Source of the DNA: Clostridia bacterium
Lineage (GTDB): Bacteria; Bacillota; Clostridia; Christensenellales; Aristaeellaceae
Direction of reading: 5' to 3'
Length of the DNA stretch: 64,000 bases
Assembly: GCA_017512985.1 (NCBI GenBank)
Contig: JAFWEJ010000001.1
Span: 62,001 to 126,000, forward strand
The position numbers and the translations under genes were made by a program. Positions 8,237-17,522 of the stretch are shown here, piece after piece. The notes under the pieces are model-generated. The model had not been told where the DNA came from. It saw nothing but the letters and a program-made list of their open reading frames with translations, and did no database searches. Each line of letters begins with the position of its first letter. The stretch's first letter is position 1.

Positions 8237-9094
8237 TCAGCCCTCCTTCTTTTTGCCCAGATAGGCTTCGATGACGTCGGGATTCGCCTGGATCTCATCC
8301 GCGGTGCCCTTGGCGATAACCCTGCCGAAGTTCAGCACGCAGATGCCTTCGCACACGCCCATGACCAGGCTCATATCGTGCTCGATGAGCAGGATCGCGA
8401 TCTGGAACTGATCCCGGATCTTCGCGATATTCTCCATCAGCTCTTCCGTTTCATGGGGGTTCATGCCGGCGGCCGGCTCGTCCAGCAGCAACAGTTTCGG
8501 ATCCGTGGCCAGGGCCCGTACGATCTCCAGGCGGCGCTGGGCGCCGTAGGGCAGGCTGCCGGAAACTTCGTCAGCCAGGTTCTGCATCCCGAAGATGTCC
8601 AGCAGTTCCATGGCTCGCTCATGCTGGCGCTTTTCCTGCTTCCAGTAGCGCGGCAGACGCAGGATTCCGCTGAACATATCATACCGGATCTGGTTGTGAA
8701 GGCCGATCCGCACGTTCTCCTCCACTGTCATTTTATCGAAGAGGCGGATGTTTTGGAAGGTTCGGGCAATTCCCAACTTTGAGGCCTGGACAATCGTCAT
8801 GCCGTGCAGGTCTTGCCCGTTGACGAGCACCGCGCCGCTGGTAGGCTCGTATACCTTGGTCAGCAGGTTGAAGACTGTGGTCTTGCCCGCGCCGTTGGGG
8901 CCGATGAGGCCGGCAATCTCGGTTTTGCCGATGGTCAGGTTGAAATCGTCCACGGCCTTGAGGCCGCCGAACTCAATGCCCAGGTGACGGGTTTCCAGCA
9001 CCGGAATTTCATTTACATCCCGTTCCGGGACAATGGAATGGGAGGGTACCGGCACCATTTTGGTATCAGAGCGGTGTTTTTTGATTTCTGTCAT
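8237..9094 (-). CDS. livG: Branched-chain amino-acid ABC transporter ATPase LivG
   Basis: 285 residues from ATG 9094; the start overlaps the livM stop by 4 bases (ATGA) and has GGAGGTGA upstream, so the two are translationally coupled. Walker A GPNGAGKTT, the LivG-type signature GSLPYGAQRR in place of LSGGQ, and Walker B LLLLDEPAAGM are present. The N-terminus is extended by about 30 residues before the ABC domain compared with E. coli LivG. It partners LivF. Confidence 0.95.
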   Translation of the reverse strand: MTEIKKHRSDTKMVPVPSHSIVPERDVNEIPVLETRHLGIEFGGLKAVDDFNLTIGKTEIAGLIGPNGAGKTTVFNLLTKVYEPTSGAVLVNGQDLHGMTIVQASKLGIARTFQNIRLFDKMTVEENVRIGLHNQIRYDMFSGILRLPRYWKQEKRQHERAMELLDIFGMQNLADEVSGSLPYGAQRRLEIVRALATDPKLLLLDEPAAGMNPHETEELMENIAKIRDQFQIAILLIEHDMSLVMGVCEGICVLNFGRVIAKGTADEIQANPDVIEAYLGKKKEG

Positions 9095-10170
9095 TGCGTG
9101 TCACCTCCCTTGAAATCAGGTTCCGACGGCTTTTTTTCGTGGAAAAGAGATTTCACAGGAGCAATGAGCCGATCGAAGAAGGAACGGAGCAATGGATTGT
9201 TTGTTACCAGCATAACCAGGATCAGCACGATGGCGTAGATCAGCATCCGGTATTGTCCGAAGTCGCGCAGCATTTCGGGCAGTATGGTCAGCGCGGTGGC
9301 AGAGATCACGGAACCCAGGATGTTGCCGATGCCGCCGAGTACGACGAAGACCAGCACGTTGATGGATTGGGTGAACTGGAATTTGGAAGGCGCCAGCGAG
9401 TTGAAATTCAGACCGAAAAGAGCTCCTGCCGCGCCGGCCAGCATCGCGCTGGTAACGAAGGCCATCATCCGGTATTTGGTCACGTTGATGCCGACAGATT
9501 CCGCTGCGATCCGGGAATCACGGATTGCCTGAATCGCCCGTCCGGAACGGCTGTTGGTCAGGTTCAGTACGATAAACAGCGTAATCATAATCAGGATGAA
9601 ACCGGCGGAGAAGGTGGCAATGATATCCACGCTGACAGCGCCGTTCGGGCCGTTCAGAAGCAGCCTGCCCGGCAGTTTGCTGTCCAGGAAACCGAAGGCT
9701 AGCCGTTTTCCGTCTACGGAAACATAGAGACAGTTGATCAGGCTGCGGATGATTTCACTGAAGGCCAGGGTCACGATTGCCAGATAGTCGCCCTTCAGCC
9801 GGAGGACAGGAATGCCGATCAGCGTACCGGCAATACCGGAAAACACAGCGCCGGCAATAATCGCAACGATCAGTCGAACCGTGGTATCCTGCACGTTGAA
9901 AGCATGTTGCATCCAACCGGAGAAGATAATGCCCGTGAACGCGCCGATGCCCATGAAACCGGCGTGGCCGAGGCTTAGTTCCCCGGAAATACCGACGACC
10001 AGGTTCAGGGAGACAGCCATCACGATCCAGCAGCAGATCGGGATCAGCTGCCCGCCAAAGGAGCGGCTCATCAGATTCATGCTGTCCAGAAGCCGGCAGA
10101 CGACAAAGGCAACGGTGACCAGGCCGAAGGTGACGGCATTGTAAATCAGTTTTTTCTTTTTTGCGTTCAT
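9091..10170 (-). CDS. livM: Branched-chain amino-acid ABC transporter permease LivM
   Basis: 359 residues. ATG 10170 was chosen because GAGGTG lies 6 bases upstream; a GTG at 10179 would add three residues but sits inside that ribosome binding site. Eight to ten hydrophobic helices are visible, with the family motifs GELSLGHAGFMGIGA and GDYLAIVTLAFSEI of the LivM permease group. It pairs with LivH to form the channel for leucine, isoleucine and valine or related amino acids. Confidence 0.93.
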   Translation of the reverse strand: MNAKKKKLIYNAVTFGLVTVAFVVCRLLDSMNLMSRSFGGQLIPICCWIVMAVSLNLVVGISGELSLGHAGFMGIGAFTGIIFSGWMQHAFNVQDTTVRLIVAIIAGAVFSGIAGTLIGIPVLRLKGDYLAIVTLAFSEIIRSLINCLYVSVDGKRLAFGFLDSKLPGRLLLNGPNGAVSVDIIATFSAGFILIMITLFIVLNLTNSRSGRAIQAIRDSRIAAESVGINVTKYRMMAFVTSAMLAGAAGALFGLNFNSLAPSKFQFTQSINVLVFVVLGGIGNILGSVISATALTILPEMLRDFGQYRMLIYAIVLILVMLVTNNPLLRSFFDRLIAPVKSLFHEKKPSEPDFKGGDTQ

Positions 10171-10180
10171 GCCCGTCACC

Positions 10181-11095
10181 TCATACTTTCTCCCGGATCT
10201 GCTTGCCCAGCAGGCCGGAGGGTTTCACCAGCAGGATAATAATCAGTACGAGGAATACGATTGCATCCGACAGTTGGGTTGAAATATAAGCGCCGCCGAG
10301 AATTTCGATAACGCCCAACAGGACGCCTCCCAGCATGGCGCCGGGGATGGACCCGATCCCGCCAAATACGGCGGCAGTAAAGGCCTTGATGCCCGGCATG
10401 GAACCGGTATAGGGGTCAAAGTTCCACTGGGCGGAGCACAGCAGTACTGCGGCAATGGCCGCCAGCGCGGAGCCGATGGCGAAAGTCACGGAAATTGTCT
10501 TGTTGACGCTGATACCCATCAGTTCCGCGGCGCCACGGTCTTCCGAAACGCACCGCATGGCCTTGCCCAGTTTGGTCCGGTTGATGAACAGGGTCAACAG
10601 CACCATGATCACGATCGTCGTGACAATGGTGACAATGGATACACCGCTGACCTTCAGTTCCCTGCCATACAGGGACGCAGTCAGCGAAGGCACGTTAATG
10701 ATCTCTTTCGGATAGTTTTTGAAATCGGACTTAAAGATCAGCAGGGCAATGTTCTGCAGCAGGTAGCTCATGCCGATGGCTGTAATCAGTACGGCGAGAG
10801 AGGTTGCCTGGCGCAGGGGCCGGTAGGCCAGCCTTTCGATGATTACGCCCAGGACGGTGCAGAAAACCATCGCTGTCAGGACGGAAGCCAGCGGTGACAG
10901 GCCCCAGTACTGGAAAGCGCAGTAGGAAATATACGCGCCGACCATGATGACGTCGCCGTGGGCAAAGTTCAGCATCTTGGCAATGCCGTAGACCATGGTG
11001 TAGCCAAGGGCGATAATGGCATAGATGCTGCCCAGGCTGATGCCGTTCACCAGTTGGTTCAGAAAACCCACCAGAAAATCCAGAAACGGTTGCAT
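10181..11095 (-). CDS. livH: Branched-chain amino-acid ABC transporter permease LivH
   Basis: 304 residues from ATG 11095 with GGGAGG upstream. The protein is almost entirely hydrophobic helices and has the LivH motifs GSIYAIIALGYTMVYGI and NFAHGDVIMVGAY near residues 22-55, and GGIGSIPGAMLGG near residues 225-240. It heterodimerises with LivM. It is separated from livJ by a 98-base gap containing a strong stem-loop. Confidence 0.95.
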   Translation of the reverse strand: MQPFLDFLVGFLNQLVNGISLGSIYAIIALGYTMVYGIAKMLNFAHGDVIMVGAYISYCAFQYWGLSPLASVLTAMVFCTVLGVIIERLAYRPLRQATSLAVLITAIGMSYLLQNIALLIFKSDFKNYPKEIINVPSLTASLYGRELKVSGVSIVTIVTTIVIMVLLTLFINRTKLGKAMRCVSEDRGAAELMGISVNKTISVTFAIGSALAAIAAVLLCSAQWNFDPYTGSMPGIKAFTAAVFGGIGSIPGAMLGGVLLGVIEILGGAYISTQLSDAIVFLVLIIILLVKPSGLLGKQIREKV

Positions 11096-11138
11096 GCTGT
11101 GCGGAGCCTCCCCTGCTTCTCAGAGATTAAATAGGGAA

Positions 11139-11179
11139 GCGGCCCGGTCCCCGTTTACCTGATACCGGAGCCGGGCCGC
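11139..11179 (-). terminator. Stem-loop between livJ and livH (attenuation or 3'-end stabilising hairpin)
   Basis: On the minus strand GCGGCCCGG pairs with CCGGGCCGC (9 bp) around a 23-base loop with some inner pairing. The following sequence, TTCCCTATTT, is a weak U-tract. Partial termination here would give more binding protein than transporter, a common pattern in ABC operons. Confidence 0.65.
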
Positions 11180-11193
11180 AGATACCATGTTGA

Positions 11194-12375
11194 TCAGTTG
11201 TTGAAACCGACGTACACGCCGTTCTTGATAACCACGGCGGTGGGCGTTTTGGTGACTTCGCCGCTGGAGGACCAGGTCATGGTGCCGGTCACACCTTCCA
11301 CCTTGATCTCCTGCATGGCAGCAATCAGCTTGTCGCAGGCGTCAGCGGCTTTCATGTCGGCGGTGATGCCTGCCTTTTCAGCGGCGGCGGTCAGCGCATA
11401 CACGGCGTCATAGGCGTCGGCGGCGAACTGGTTCGGGATGCCGCCGTACTTTTCCTTGTAGGTGGCTACGAACTTCTGGGTCTTTTCATCCTTGGCGTCG
11501 GCGGAGAAGGGCGTCAGCAGCAGCACGCCTTCGGCCAGGCTCTTGTCGAAGCCTTCGATATCCAGGATACCGTCCATGCCGTCCACACCGAACCAGATGG
11601 GCTTGTAGTCGATCTGGGCAGCGGTCTGCAGGATCATGGAAGCGGGGCCGTAGTAGATGGGCAGGAACACAAGCTCAGCACCGGCGTTCTTGGCGTCGTT
11701 TACCTGCACGGTGAAGTCCTTGGTGCTGTCCTGGAAAGCGGTCTCAGAGACGATTTCCAGATTCAGTTCCTTGGCCTTCTCCACAAAGGTCTGATAGATA
11801 CCGGTGGAGTAAGCATCGGCGTTGTTATAGATGACAGCGATCTTGGTGGGCAGCTTGTTCTGCGCGATGTATTCGGCGGAAGCAGTACCCTGAGCCGGAT
11901 CGGTGAAGCATACCTGATACATGTTGTCCTTGTCCTTGGTAACTTCCGTGGAGGAAGCGGAGGGAGTCAGCATGAAGGTGCGGTCCTTGGCAGCCTGCGC
12001 GCTTACGGCGATGCAGGGGGAAGTGGTGGTGGTGCCGACGATCATCTGGGCGCCGTCGTCCATTGCCTTGTTGTAGCAGTTCAGGGCGATCTCGGCGTCA
12101 TGGGTGTCGTCATAGGTCTTGTATTCGATCCTGAATTTTCCGCCAGCGGCGTTGATTTCGTCCGCGGCGATCTGGCCGCCGTTGCTGGTGGCGTTGCCGT
12201 ACACGGCGGCAGGGCCGGTCAGCGGGCCGATATGCGCGATCTTCAGGACGATGGCGTCACCGGTGTCTACGGCGGGCTTTTCGGCGGGCTTGTTGCCGAA
12301 GATCAGCCAGGCGGCGACGGCAATGATGGCCAGAGCCACAACGGCAATGATGATATTACGAGCTTTCGTGGACAT
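11194..12375 (-). CDS. livJ: Branched-chain amino-acid ABC transporter substrate-binding protein
   Basis: 393 residues from ATG 12375 with AGGAGGA upstream. An N-terminal hydrophobic helix (about 8-26) is followed directly by FGNKPAEKP, with no lipobox cysteine, so the protein appears anchored by an uncleaved helix. The rest is a type 1 periplasmic-binding fold: KIAHIGPLTGPAAVYGN near residues 46-62 and the ligand-site region IVGTTTTSPCIAVS near 112-125, typical of LivJ/LivK. First gene of the operon, expressed from the promoter at 12428. Confidence 0.93.
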   Translation of the reverse strand: MSTKARNIIIAVVALAIIAVAAWLIFGNKPAEKPAVDTGDAIVLKIAHIGPLTGPAAVYGNATSNGGQIAADEINAAGGKFRIEYKTYDDTHDAEIALNCYNKAMDDGAQMIVGTTTTSPCIAVSAQAAKDRTFMLTPSASSTEVTKDKDNMYQVCFTDPAQGTASAEYIAQNKLPTKIAVIYNNADAYSTGIYQTFVEKAKELNLEIVSETAFQDSTKDFTVQVNDAKNAGAELVFLPIYYGPASMILQTAAQIDYKPIWFGVDGMDGILDIEGFDKSLAEGVLLLTPFSADAKDEKTQKFVATYKEKYGGIPNQFAADAYDAVYALTAAAEKAGITADMKAADACDKLIAAMQEIKVEGVTGTMTWSSSGEVTKTPTAVVIKNGVYVGFNN

Positions 12376-12427
12376 GAAAATTCCTCCTCATAATAAGGTA
12401 GCAAAGCCTGAAAACTTTGTATCGCTC

Positions 12428-12455
12428 ATTATACACCGGTTTTCTCCTGAGTAAA
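12428..12455 (-). promoter_or_regulatory. liv operon promoter
   Basis: -10 TATAAT (12428-12433 on the minus strand) is perfect; the -35 candidate TTTACT (12450-12455) is at a 16-bp spacing. The leader before livJ is about 45 bases. Confidence 0.65.
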
Positions 12456-12514
12456 CCGCTCCCGGCCCGCCTTTCTTGTTCATTCTTTGTATTCCCGGAA
12501 AATGTTACAAATTA

Positions 12515-12543
12515 TTGACAGAATTGTCCTTTCCCGATAAAAT
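12515..12543 (+). promoter_or_regulatory. Promoter of the CARDB-like surface protein gene
   Basis: -35 TTGACA (12515-12520), 17-bp spacer, -10 TAAAAT (12538-12543). Confidence 0.8.
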
Positions 12544-12636
12544 ACTATAGATATCCTGTGTTCATCCATACTGACGCGTCCGGCGGAAAGGCATCCGGCG
12601 GGGGAAGGAGGAAGGAGCCCCGGGCTCCGATACAAT

Positions 12637-14586
12637 ATGAACAGGAAACGCTTGTTCCTTATCCTGGCACTGGCGGCCGCGCTTGTTCTGCTGTGCGCAT
12701 CCGCTGCGCTTGCGGAGGATCCGATCAAGGTCTCCATGGAGCTGAGCAAATATAAGTTTTCCGGACCGGAGGTCATTACTGTATCCATCACCGTGACCAA
12801 TGTCGGCGACGGGGATATGCCCGCGCCGGTCACACTGTACTATCCGGACGGAAAAAAGATCGAAGAATTCGGCTCTCCCACGCTTTCTGTCGGCGCCAGC
12901 AAACGCTGGACCGGCGACTGGAAAGTTACCAAGGATCAGCTGAAAGCGGGGAAGGTCGCTTTTAAGATTTCCTACTCATATTATGAAGATTCCGGCGACG
13001 AAGCGGAACCGCAGCTGGTCAAAAAGGGCAAGAACTTCTCCAGGAAGATCACCTATACCGGCGAAGAAGTGACTCCTCAGATCAGCGTCAGCCGGACGAT
13101 CACGCCGCCCACCACTGCCCAGAAGGGCCAGGAAGTCACCGTGCTGTATGAGATTGCCAACACCGGCTCGGTGGACATCACCTCGGTGAACATCAAGGAA
13201 AACGCTGCGATCTCTTCCAAATCCGGCACGATTGATTCCATCGCGGCCGGAAAGACGGGCACCTATACTTTTACCGCGGTCATGGGTACCAGGGACATGA
13301 CCAGCGCCGCCACTGTTTCCTACAAGGCCGGCGGGAAAACGTACACCAGCAAGGTGGACAGCGCCGTCATCAAATACGGCGAAGTCAACCTGGCTGCGTC
13401 GCTGAAGGCGGATAAAAAGGGCGGAGCGCCCGGGGATACCGTCAAACTGACGCTGACGCTGAAAAACTCCGGAAATCTCGACTTTACCAACGTCACTGTA
13501 ACCGATCCTGTAATGGGTACCGTGTTCAGCGGAGAGACCGTTAAGGCCGGTGAAACGAAGACCCTCGAAAAAGACCTGATCATTACGGAGACCCAGGAAA
13601 TCCAGTTTACCGTCAAGGCGGATGAGACCACCGGCAAGGGCGTGGAAACCGCGACCGGCCGGGTCAAGGTCATCGCCATGGATCCGACCCAGCAGATTGT
13701 GCTGACCGTAGAGGCGACGGCAGACCGGAGCATGGTCTACAAGCTCCCCGGAACGGTTCGCTTCAAAATCACAGTGCATAACGACAGCGCGGTCGAGGTC
13801 AGCAAAATCACTGTACGTGCAGTGGAAACCGAACTGTATTCCTTTGAGAGTATTCCCGCGGGCGGGAGCGCCTCTTTCATCCGCGACGCGGACGTCAGCA
13901 TGCAGGGCAACTATCAGTTCACCGCATCCTGCAGGGATCAGCTGGACCAGGTGCTGACCTTCGCCAGCAATACGGTGTTTATCGCTTATTCCGAGCCGAC
14001 GCCCGAACCCACCGCCGCGCCGCTGGTTACGCCTCCGGCCCCGGCCGCCGAGCCGATGCCGACAGACCAGCCCGAACCCGAATGGCTGAACCAGGCCCAG
14101 GGCATCGCGGACGGCGCAAAATGGATCTTCGCAGGCATCGCGGGCATTCTGCTGCTTCTCCTGCTGATCGGAGCGGTTCGCCGCGGCAAGAGCCGGAGCG
14201 AATCAAAGAAGGCCATGGATCATCTGGAGGGCGCCAATTACCGTGATTACAGCGCGGAGCCGAAGCGCCGCCACCGGAGCGAGATCTCCAACGGCGGAAC
14301 GGTTGAGGAAGCTGCTGCCGCCGTGGAGGAAAAACCCGCGACCGCAGAGGAAACGACCGCCCATAGTAGTGAACTGATGGCCGAAACGCTGCGCAGGCTG
14401 TATTCCGAAAAGCCTGAGGAAACCGCGGCGGAGACCGTGGCGGAAGCGGAGAACACCGTGGAGGAAGCTGCGGAGAACGCCGCCGAAAAAGCAGAGGAAA
14501 CCGCGCCCGAAGTGACGGAAGAAGTAAAGGCCGCCGCTGAGGAAGCAATCGCGAGCCGCCGCCGCAGGGGCCGTAAAACAGAATAA
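12637..14586 (+). CDS. Secreted/anchored protein with CARDB/DUF11-like repeats, one TM helix and an Ala-Glu-rich tail
   Basis: 649 residues. A signal peptide (cleavage near ALAED, residue 27) is followed by four immunoglobulin-like beta domains with CARDB/DUF11 character (phrases such as YEIANTGSVDITSV and LTLKNSGNLDFTNVTV). A Pro/Thr stalk (about 450-480) leads to one membrane helix (about 505-525), then a 120-residue cytoplasmic tail made of Ala/Glu low-complexity sequence ending in a basic RRRRGRK stretch. The layout is that of a surface protein with a cytoplasmic contact; no ligand is known. The strongest ribosome binding site (GGAGGAAGGAG) is about 19 bases from the ATG, with a GGAGCCCCGGGCTCC hairpin between, which could bring them closer. 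Followed by a terminator at 14603. Confidence 0.78.
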   Translation: MNRKRLFLILALAAALVLLCASAALAEDPIKVSMELSKYKFSGPEVITVSITVTNVGDGDMPAPVTLYYPDGKKIEEFGSPTLSVGASKRWTGDWKVTKDQLKAGKVAFKISYSYYEDSGDEAEPQLVKKGKNFSRKITYTGEEVTPQISVSRTITPPTTAQKGQEVTVLYEIANTGSVDITSVNIKENAAISSKSGTIDSIAAGKTGTYTFTAVMGTRDMTSAATVSYKAGGKTYTSKVDSAVIKYGEVNLAASLKADKKGGAPGDTVKLTLTLKNSGNLDFTNVTVTDPVMGTVFSGETVKAGETKTLEKDLIITETQEIQFTVKADETTGKGVETATGRVKVIAMDPTQQIVLTVEATADRSMVYKLPGTVRFKITVHNDSAVEVSKITVRAVETELYSFESIPAGGSASFIRDADVSMQGNYQFTASCRDQLDQVLTFASNTVFIAYSEPTPEPTAAPLVTPPAPAAEPMPTDQPEPEWLNQAQGIADGAKWIFAGIAGILLLLLLIGAVRRGKSRSESKKAMDHLEGANYRDYSAEPKRRHRSEISNGGTVEEAAAAVEEKPATAEETTAHSSELMAETLRRLYSEKPEETAAETVAEAENTVEEAAENAAEKAEETAPEVTEEVKAAAEEAIASRRRRGRKTE

Positions 14587-14602
14587 ATAAAAGAAATGCA
14601 GT

Positions 14603-14636
14603 GCGCCGGGATCGATCTGATCCCGGCGCCTGTTTG
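14603..14636 (+). terminator. Hairpin terminator after the CARDB-like gene
   Basis: GCGCCGGGAT and ATCCCGGCGC (14603-14629) form a 10-bp stem, followed by CTGTTTG. The T-tract is short. Confidence 0.6.
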
Positions 14637-14659
14637 CGTGAAAAAACCGCCCTGCAAAC

Positions 14660-14689
14660 TTGCGTGAAAAGGCTTTTCAGTGGTATACT
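14660..14689 (+). promoter_or_regulatory. secA promoter
   Basis: -10 TATACT (14684-14689) preceded by TGG (extended -10), with a weak -35 TTGCGT (14660-14665) at 18 bp. Confidence 0.6.
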
Positions 14690-14749
14690 AACCTGTAATG
14701 CTTTGCCCGTTTCCGGAAGGATCCGGAAGGGGCGGTGAAGGAGACTCTG

Positions 14750-17449
14750 ATGCTCGATTTTCTCAAGAACATGCTTGGCTCCGGGAATGACGCCAAGCTG
14801 AAGAAACTGAATAAGACCGTGGAAGCGGTTATGGCGCTGGAGAACGAATACCGCGCCCTGACAGACGAACAGCTGCAGGCGAAGACCGCAGAATTCAGGC
14901 AGCGGCTCGCCAACGGTGAAACGGAAGACGATATTCTGCCGGAAGCCTTTGCGACGGTCCGGGAAGCCGCGGACCGCGTGCTGGGCATGCGTCCCTTCAG
15001 GGTTCAGGTGCTGGGCGGCATCGTGCTGCATCAGGGCCGGATTGCGGAAATGAAAACCGGTGAAGGAAAGACTCTTGTCTCCACCATGCCTGCCTACCTG
15101 AACGCCCTGCAGGGTGAAGGCGTCCACGTCGTTACGGTGAACGATTACCTGGCCCGCCGCGACAGCGAGTGGATGGGTAAGGTGCACCGTTTCCTGGGAC
15201 TGAGTGTCGGCCTGATCGTGCACGATCTGGATTCCGACGAGCGCAAACAGGCCTATGCCTGCGACATCACCTACGGAACGAACAACGAGCTGGGATTCGA
15301 CTACCTGAGGGACAATATGGTCATCCGCAGGGAGAACCTGGTGCAGCGGGGCCACGCTTTTGCCATCGTGGACGAAGTTGACTCAATCCTGATCGACGAG
15401 GCCCGTACGCCCCTGATCATCTCCGGCCAGGGCGAGAAGAGCACTGAGCTGTACGACCGTGTGGACGCGGTGGTCCGTACCATGAAGCGGGATGTCCACT
15501 TTGAGGTGGAGGAAAAGAAAAAAGCCGTTACCCTGACGGACGAAGGCGCCCGGAAGGTGGAAACCGCCTTCGGGATCGAGAACATCAACGATCCGGACAA
15601 CAGCGAGCTGAACCATCACGTATACTGCGCCCTGCGCGCCCACAACCTGATGAAGCGGGACGTGGACTATGTTGTGCAGAACGGCCAGGTCGTCATCGTG
15701 GACGAGTTTACCGGCCGCCTGATGATCGGCCGCCGTTATTCAGAAGGCCTGCACCAGGCCATCGAAGCCAAGGAGCATGTGAAGGTGGAACGGGAGAGCA
15801 AAACCCTGGCCACCATCACTTTCCAGAACTATTTCCGTATGTACAAAAAGCTGTCCGGCATGACCGGTACGGCGAAAACGGAAGAGGCGGAATTCCAGGG
15901 CATCTACGCGCTGGACGTCGTGGAGGTTCCCACCAACAAACCGAATATCCGCATCGACCGGGAGGATATGGTATACAAGAACAAGGCCGCGAAGTACAAC
16001 GCCGTGATCGCGAGCATTGAAGAGCATCACGCGAAAGGCCAGCCCCTGCTGGTCGGCACGATCAGCGTGGAGGTCAGCGAGCTGCTCAGCGACATGCTGC
16101 GCCGCAAGGGCATTGCCCATGAGGTGCTGAACGCCAAGAACCATGCCAGGGAAGCTGAGATCGTAGCCCAGGCGGGCCATTTCGGCGCCGTAACCATCGC
16201 GACCAACATGGCCGGCCGCGGTACCGATATCTCGCTGGGCGGCAATCCCGAATACCTGGCCCGCCGCGCGCTGCGCCAGGAAGGCCTGGAAGAGGAGATT
16301 ATCGAGGAAGCCGTCGGCCACAACGAGCATGTGAGCGACGAGGTGCTTGAAGCACGGAAGCGCTTCCGGGAGCACTACGCGAAGTTCAAGGCGGAAACGG
16401 ACAAAGAGCATGTACGGGTATTGGAGACCGGCGGCCTGCACATCATCGGTACGGAACGGCATGAGAGCCGCCGGATTGATAATCAGCTGCGCGGCCGCAG
16501 CGCCCGCCAGGGCGATCCCGGTTCCACCCAGTTCTTTATCAGCCTGGAAGACGACCTGATGCGCCTGTTCGGCAGCGACCGGATCGGCCCGATGGTCGAG
16601 CGGCTCGGGCTGCGGGACGATGAACCGCTGACAGCGGGCCTGCTGACCAAGCAGATCGAGAACGCCCAGAAGCGGATCGAAAGCCGGAACTATGAGACCC
16701 GGAAACACGTGCTGGAATACGACGATGTCATGAACCGCCAGCGTGAGATTATCTACGGCCAGCGCCGCCGGGTGCTCATGGGCGAGAACGTACGGGACAG
16801 CATCCTGCGCATGGCGGATCATGTGATCGACTTTGCTGCCGGCCGTTGGATGAACGGCGAGGAAGCGGCTGAATGGGAATGGAGGGAAGCCGCCAACTAC
16901 CTGGAGAACCTGTGCTGCCATCACGGTGCGCTGGAGCAGAACCGCGCCCTGGCGGAAGATAACCGCGAAGGTTTTGTCCGGGCCCTGAAGGACGACGCCC
17001 ACGCTTTCTACGAAGAGCGTGAGCGGATGATGGACGAACTCCATGTGGACATGCGCGAAGTGGAGCGCGTCATGCTGCTTCGCAGTGTGGACACCCGCTG
17101 GATGGATCACATCGACGCCATGGACCAGCTGCGGGACGGCATCGGATACCGCTCCTACAGCGGCAAGAACCCCGTTACGGAATACCAGATCGAAGCCGGC
17201 CATATGTTTGAGGAACTGAATCACCTGATCCGGGAGGATACCGTGCGCCGTGTCTACCAGACCAAGGTGCAGGTCACGCCGGAGCGGGTGCAGACCGCAA
17301 AGCCGACTGAAGCCCGGATGGCCGGGGATGGCCCGCGGCAGCCGCGGCGCGTGAAAGCGTCGGAAAAAATCGGCCGGAACGATCCGTGCCCGTGCGGCAG
17401 CGGCAAAAAGTACAAGAACTGCTGCATGCTGAAGGACAACGCCCAATAG
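14750..17449 (+). CDS. secA: Preprotein translocase ATPase SecA
   Basis: 899 residues. ATG 14750 was chosen because GAAGGAG lies 6 bases upstream and the protein then begins [10 protein letters not shown] as SecA usually does. Visible features: Walker A in [10 protein letters not shown] (about 100-110), DEAD-box-like [13 protein letters not shown], the preprotein cross-linking region, motif [22 protein letters not shown] and a C-terminal SEC-C zinc motif [13 protein letters not shown]. SecA drives protein export through SecYEG at the cytoplasmic membrane and serves all the signal-peptide proteins in this window. The full zinc tail implies SecB-type or ribosome contacts. It is followed closely by prfB. 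Confidence 0.98.
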   Translation: MLDFLKNMLGSGNDAKLKKLNKTVEAVMALENEYRALTDEQLQAKTAEFRQRLANGETEDDILPEAFATVREAADRVLGMRPFRVQVLGGIVLHQGRIAEMKTGEGKTLVSTMPAYLNALQGEGVHVVTVNDYLARRDSEWMGKVHRFLGLSVGLIVHDLDSDERKQAYACDITYGTNNELGFDYLRDNMVIRRENLVQRGHAFAIVDEVDSILIDEARTPLIISGQGEKSTELYDRVDAVVRTMKRDVHFEVEEKKKAVTLTDEGARKVETAFGIENINDPDNSELNHHVYCALRAHNLMKRDVDYVVQNGQVVIVDEFTGRLMIGRRYSEGLHQAIEAKEHVKVERESKTLATITFQNYFRMYKKLSGMTGTAKTEEAEFQGIYALDVVEVPTNKPNIRIDREDMVYKNKAAKYNAVIASIEEHHAKGQPLLVGTISVEVSELLSDMLRRKGIAHEVLNAKNHAREAEIVAQAGHFGAVTIATNMAGRGTDISLGGNPEYLARRALRQEGLEEEIIEEAVGHNEHVSDEVLEARKRFREHYAKFKAETDKEHVRVLETGGLHIIGTERHESRRIDNQLRGRSARQGDPGSTQFFISLEDDLMRLFGSDRIGPMVERLGLRDDEPLTAGLLTKQIENAQKRIESRNYETRKHVLEYDDVMNRQREIIYGQRRRVLMGENVRDSILRMADHVIDFAAGRWMNGEEAAEWEWREAANYLENLCCHHGALEQNRALAEDNREGFVRALKDDAHAFYEERERMMDELHVDMREVERVMLLRSVDTRWMDHIDAMDQLRDGIGYRSYSGKNPVTEYQIEAGHMFEELNHLIREDTVRRVYQTKVQVTPERVQTAKPTEARMAGDGPRQPRRVKASEKIGRNDPCPCGSGKKYKNCCMLKDNAQ

Positions 17450-17522
17450 ACAATCCATAAGGCACATAAGGAAGAACGGCCATATCCCATTATGAATTGT
17501 GAATTATGAATTGGAGGATAAT

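Noticed and set aside
15740-17467. 575-residue open frame on the minus strand
   Set aside because: Antisense of secA; no start signal and no homology pattern.
17450-17522. Possible RNA element in the secA-prfB gap
   Set aside because: Only short AT-rich repeats of ATGAATTG; no stable fold or known riboswitch pattern.
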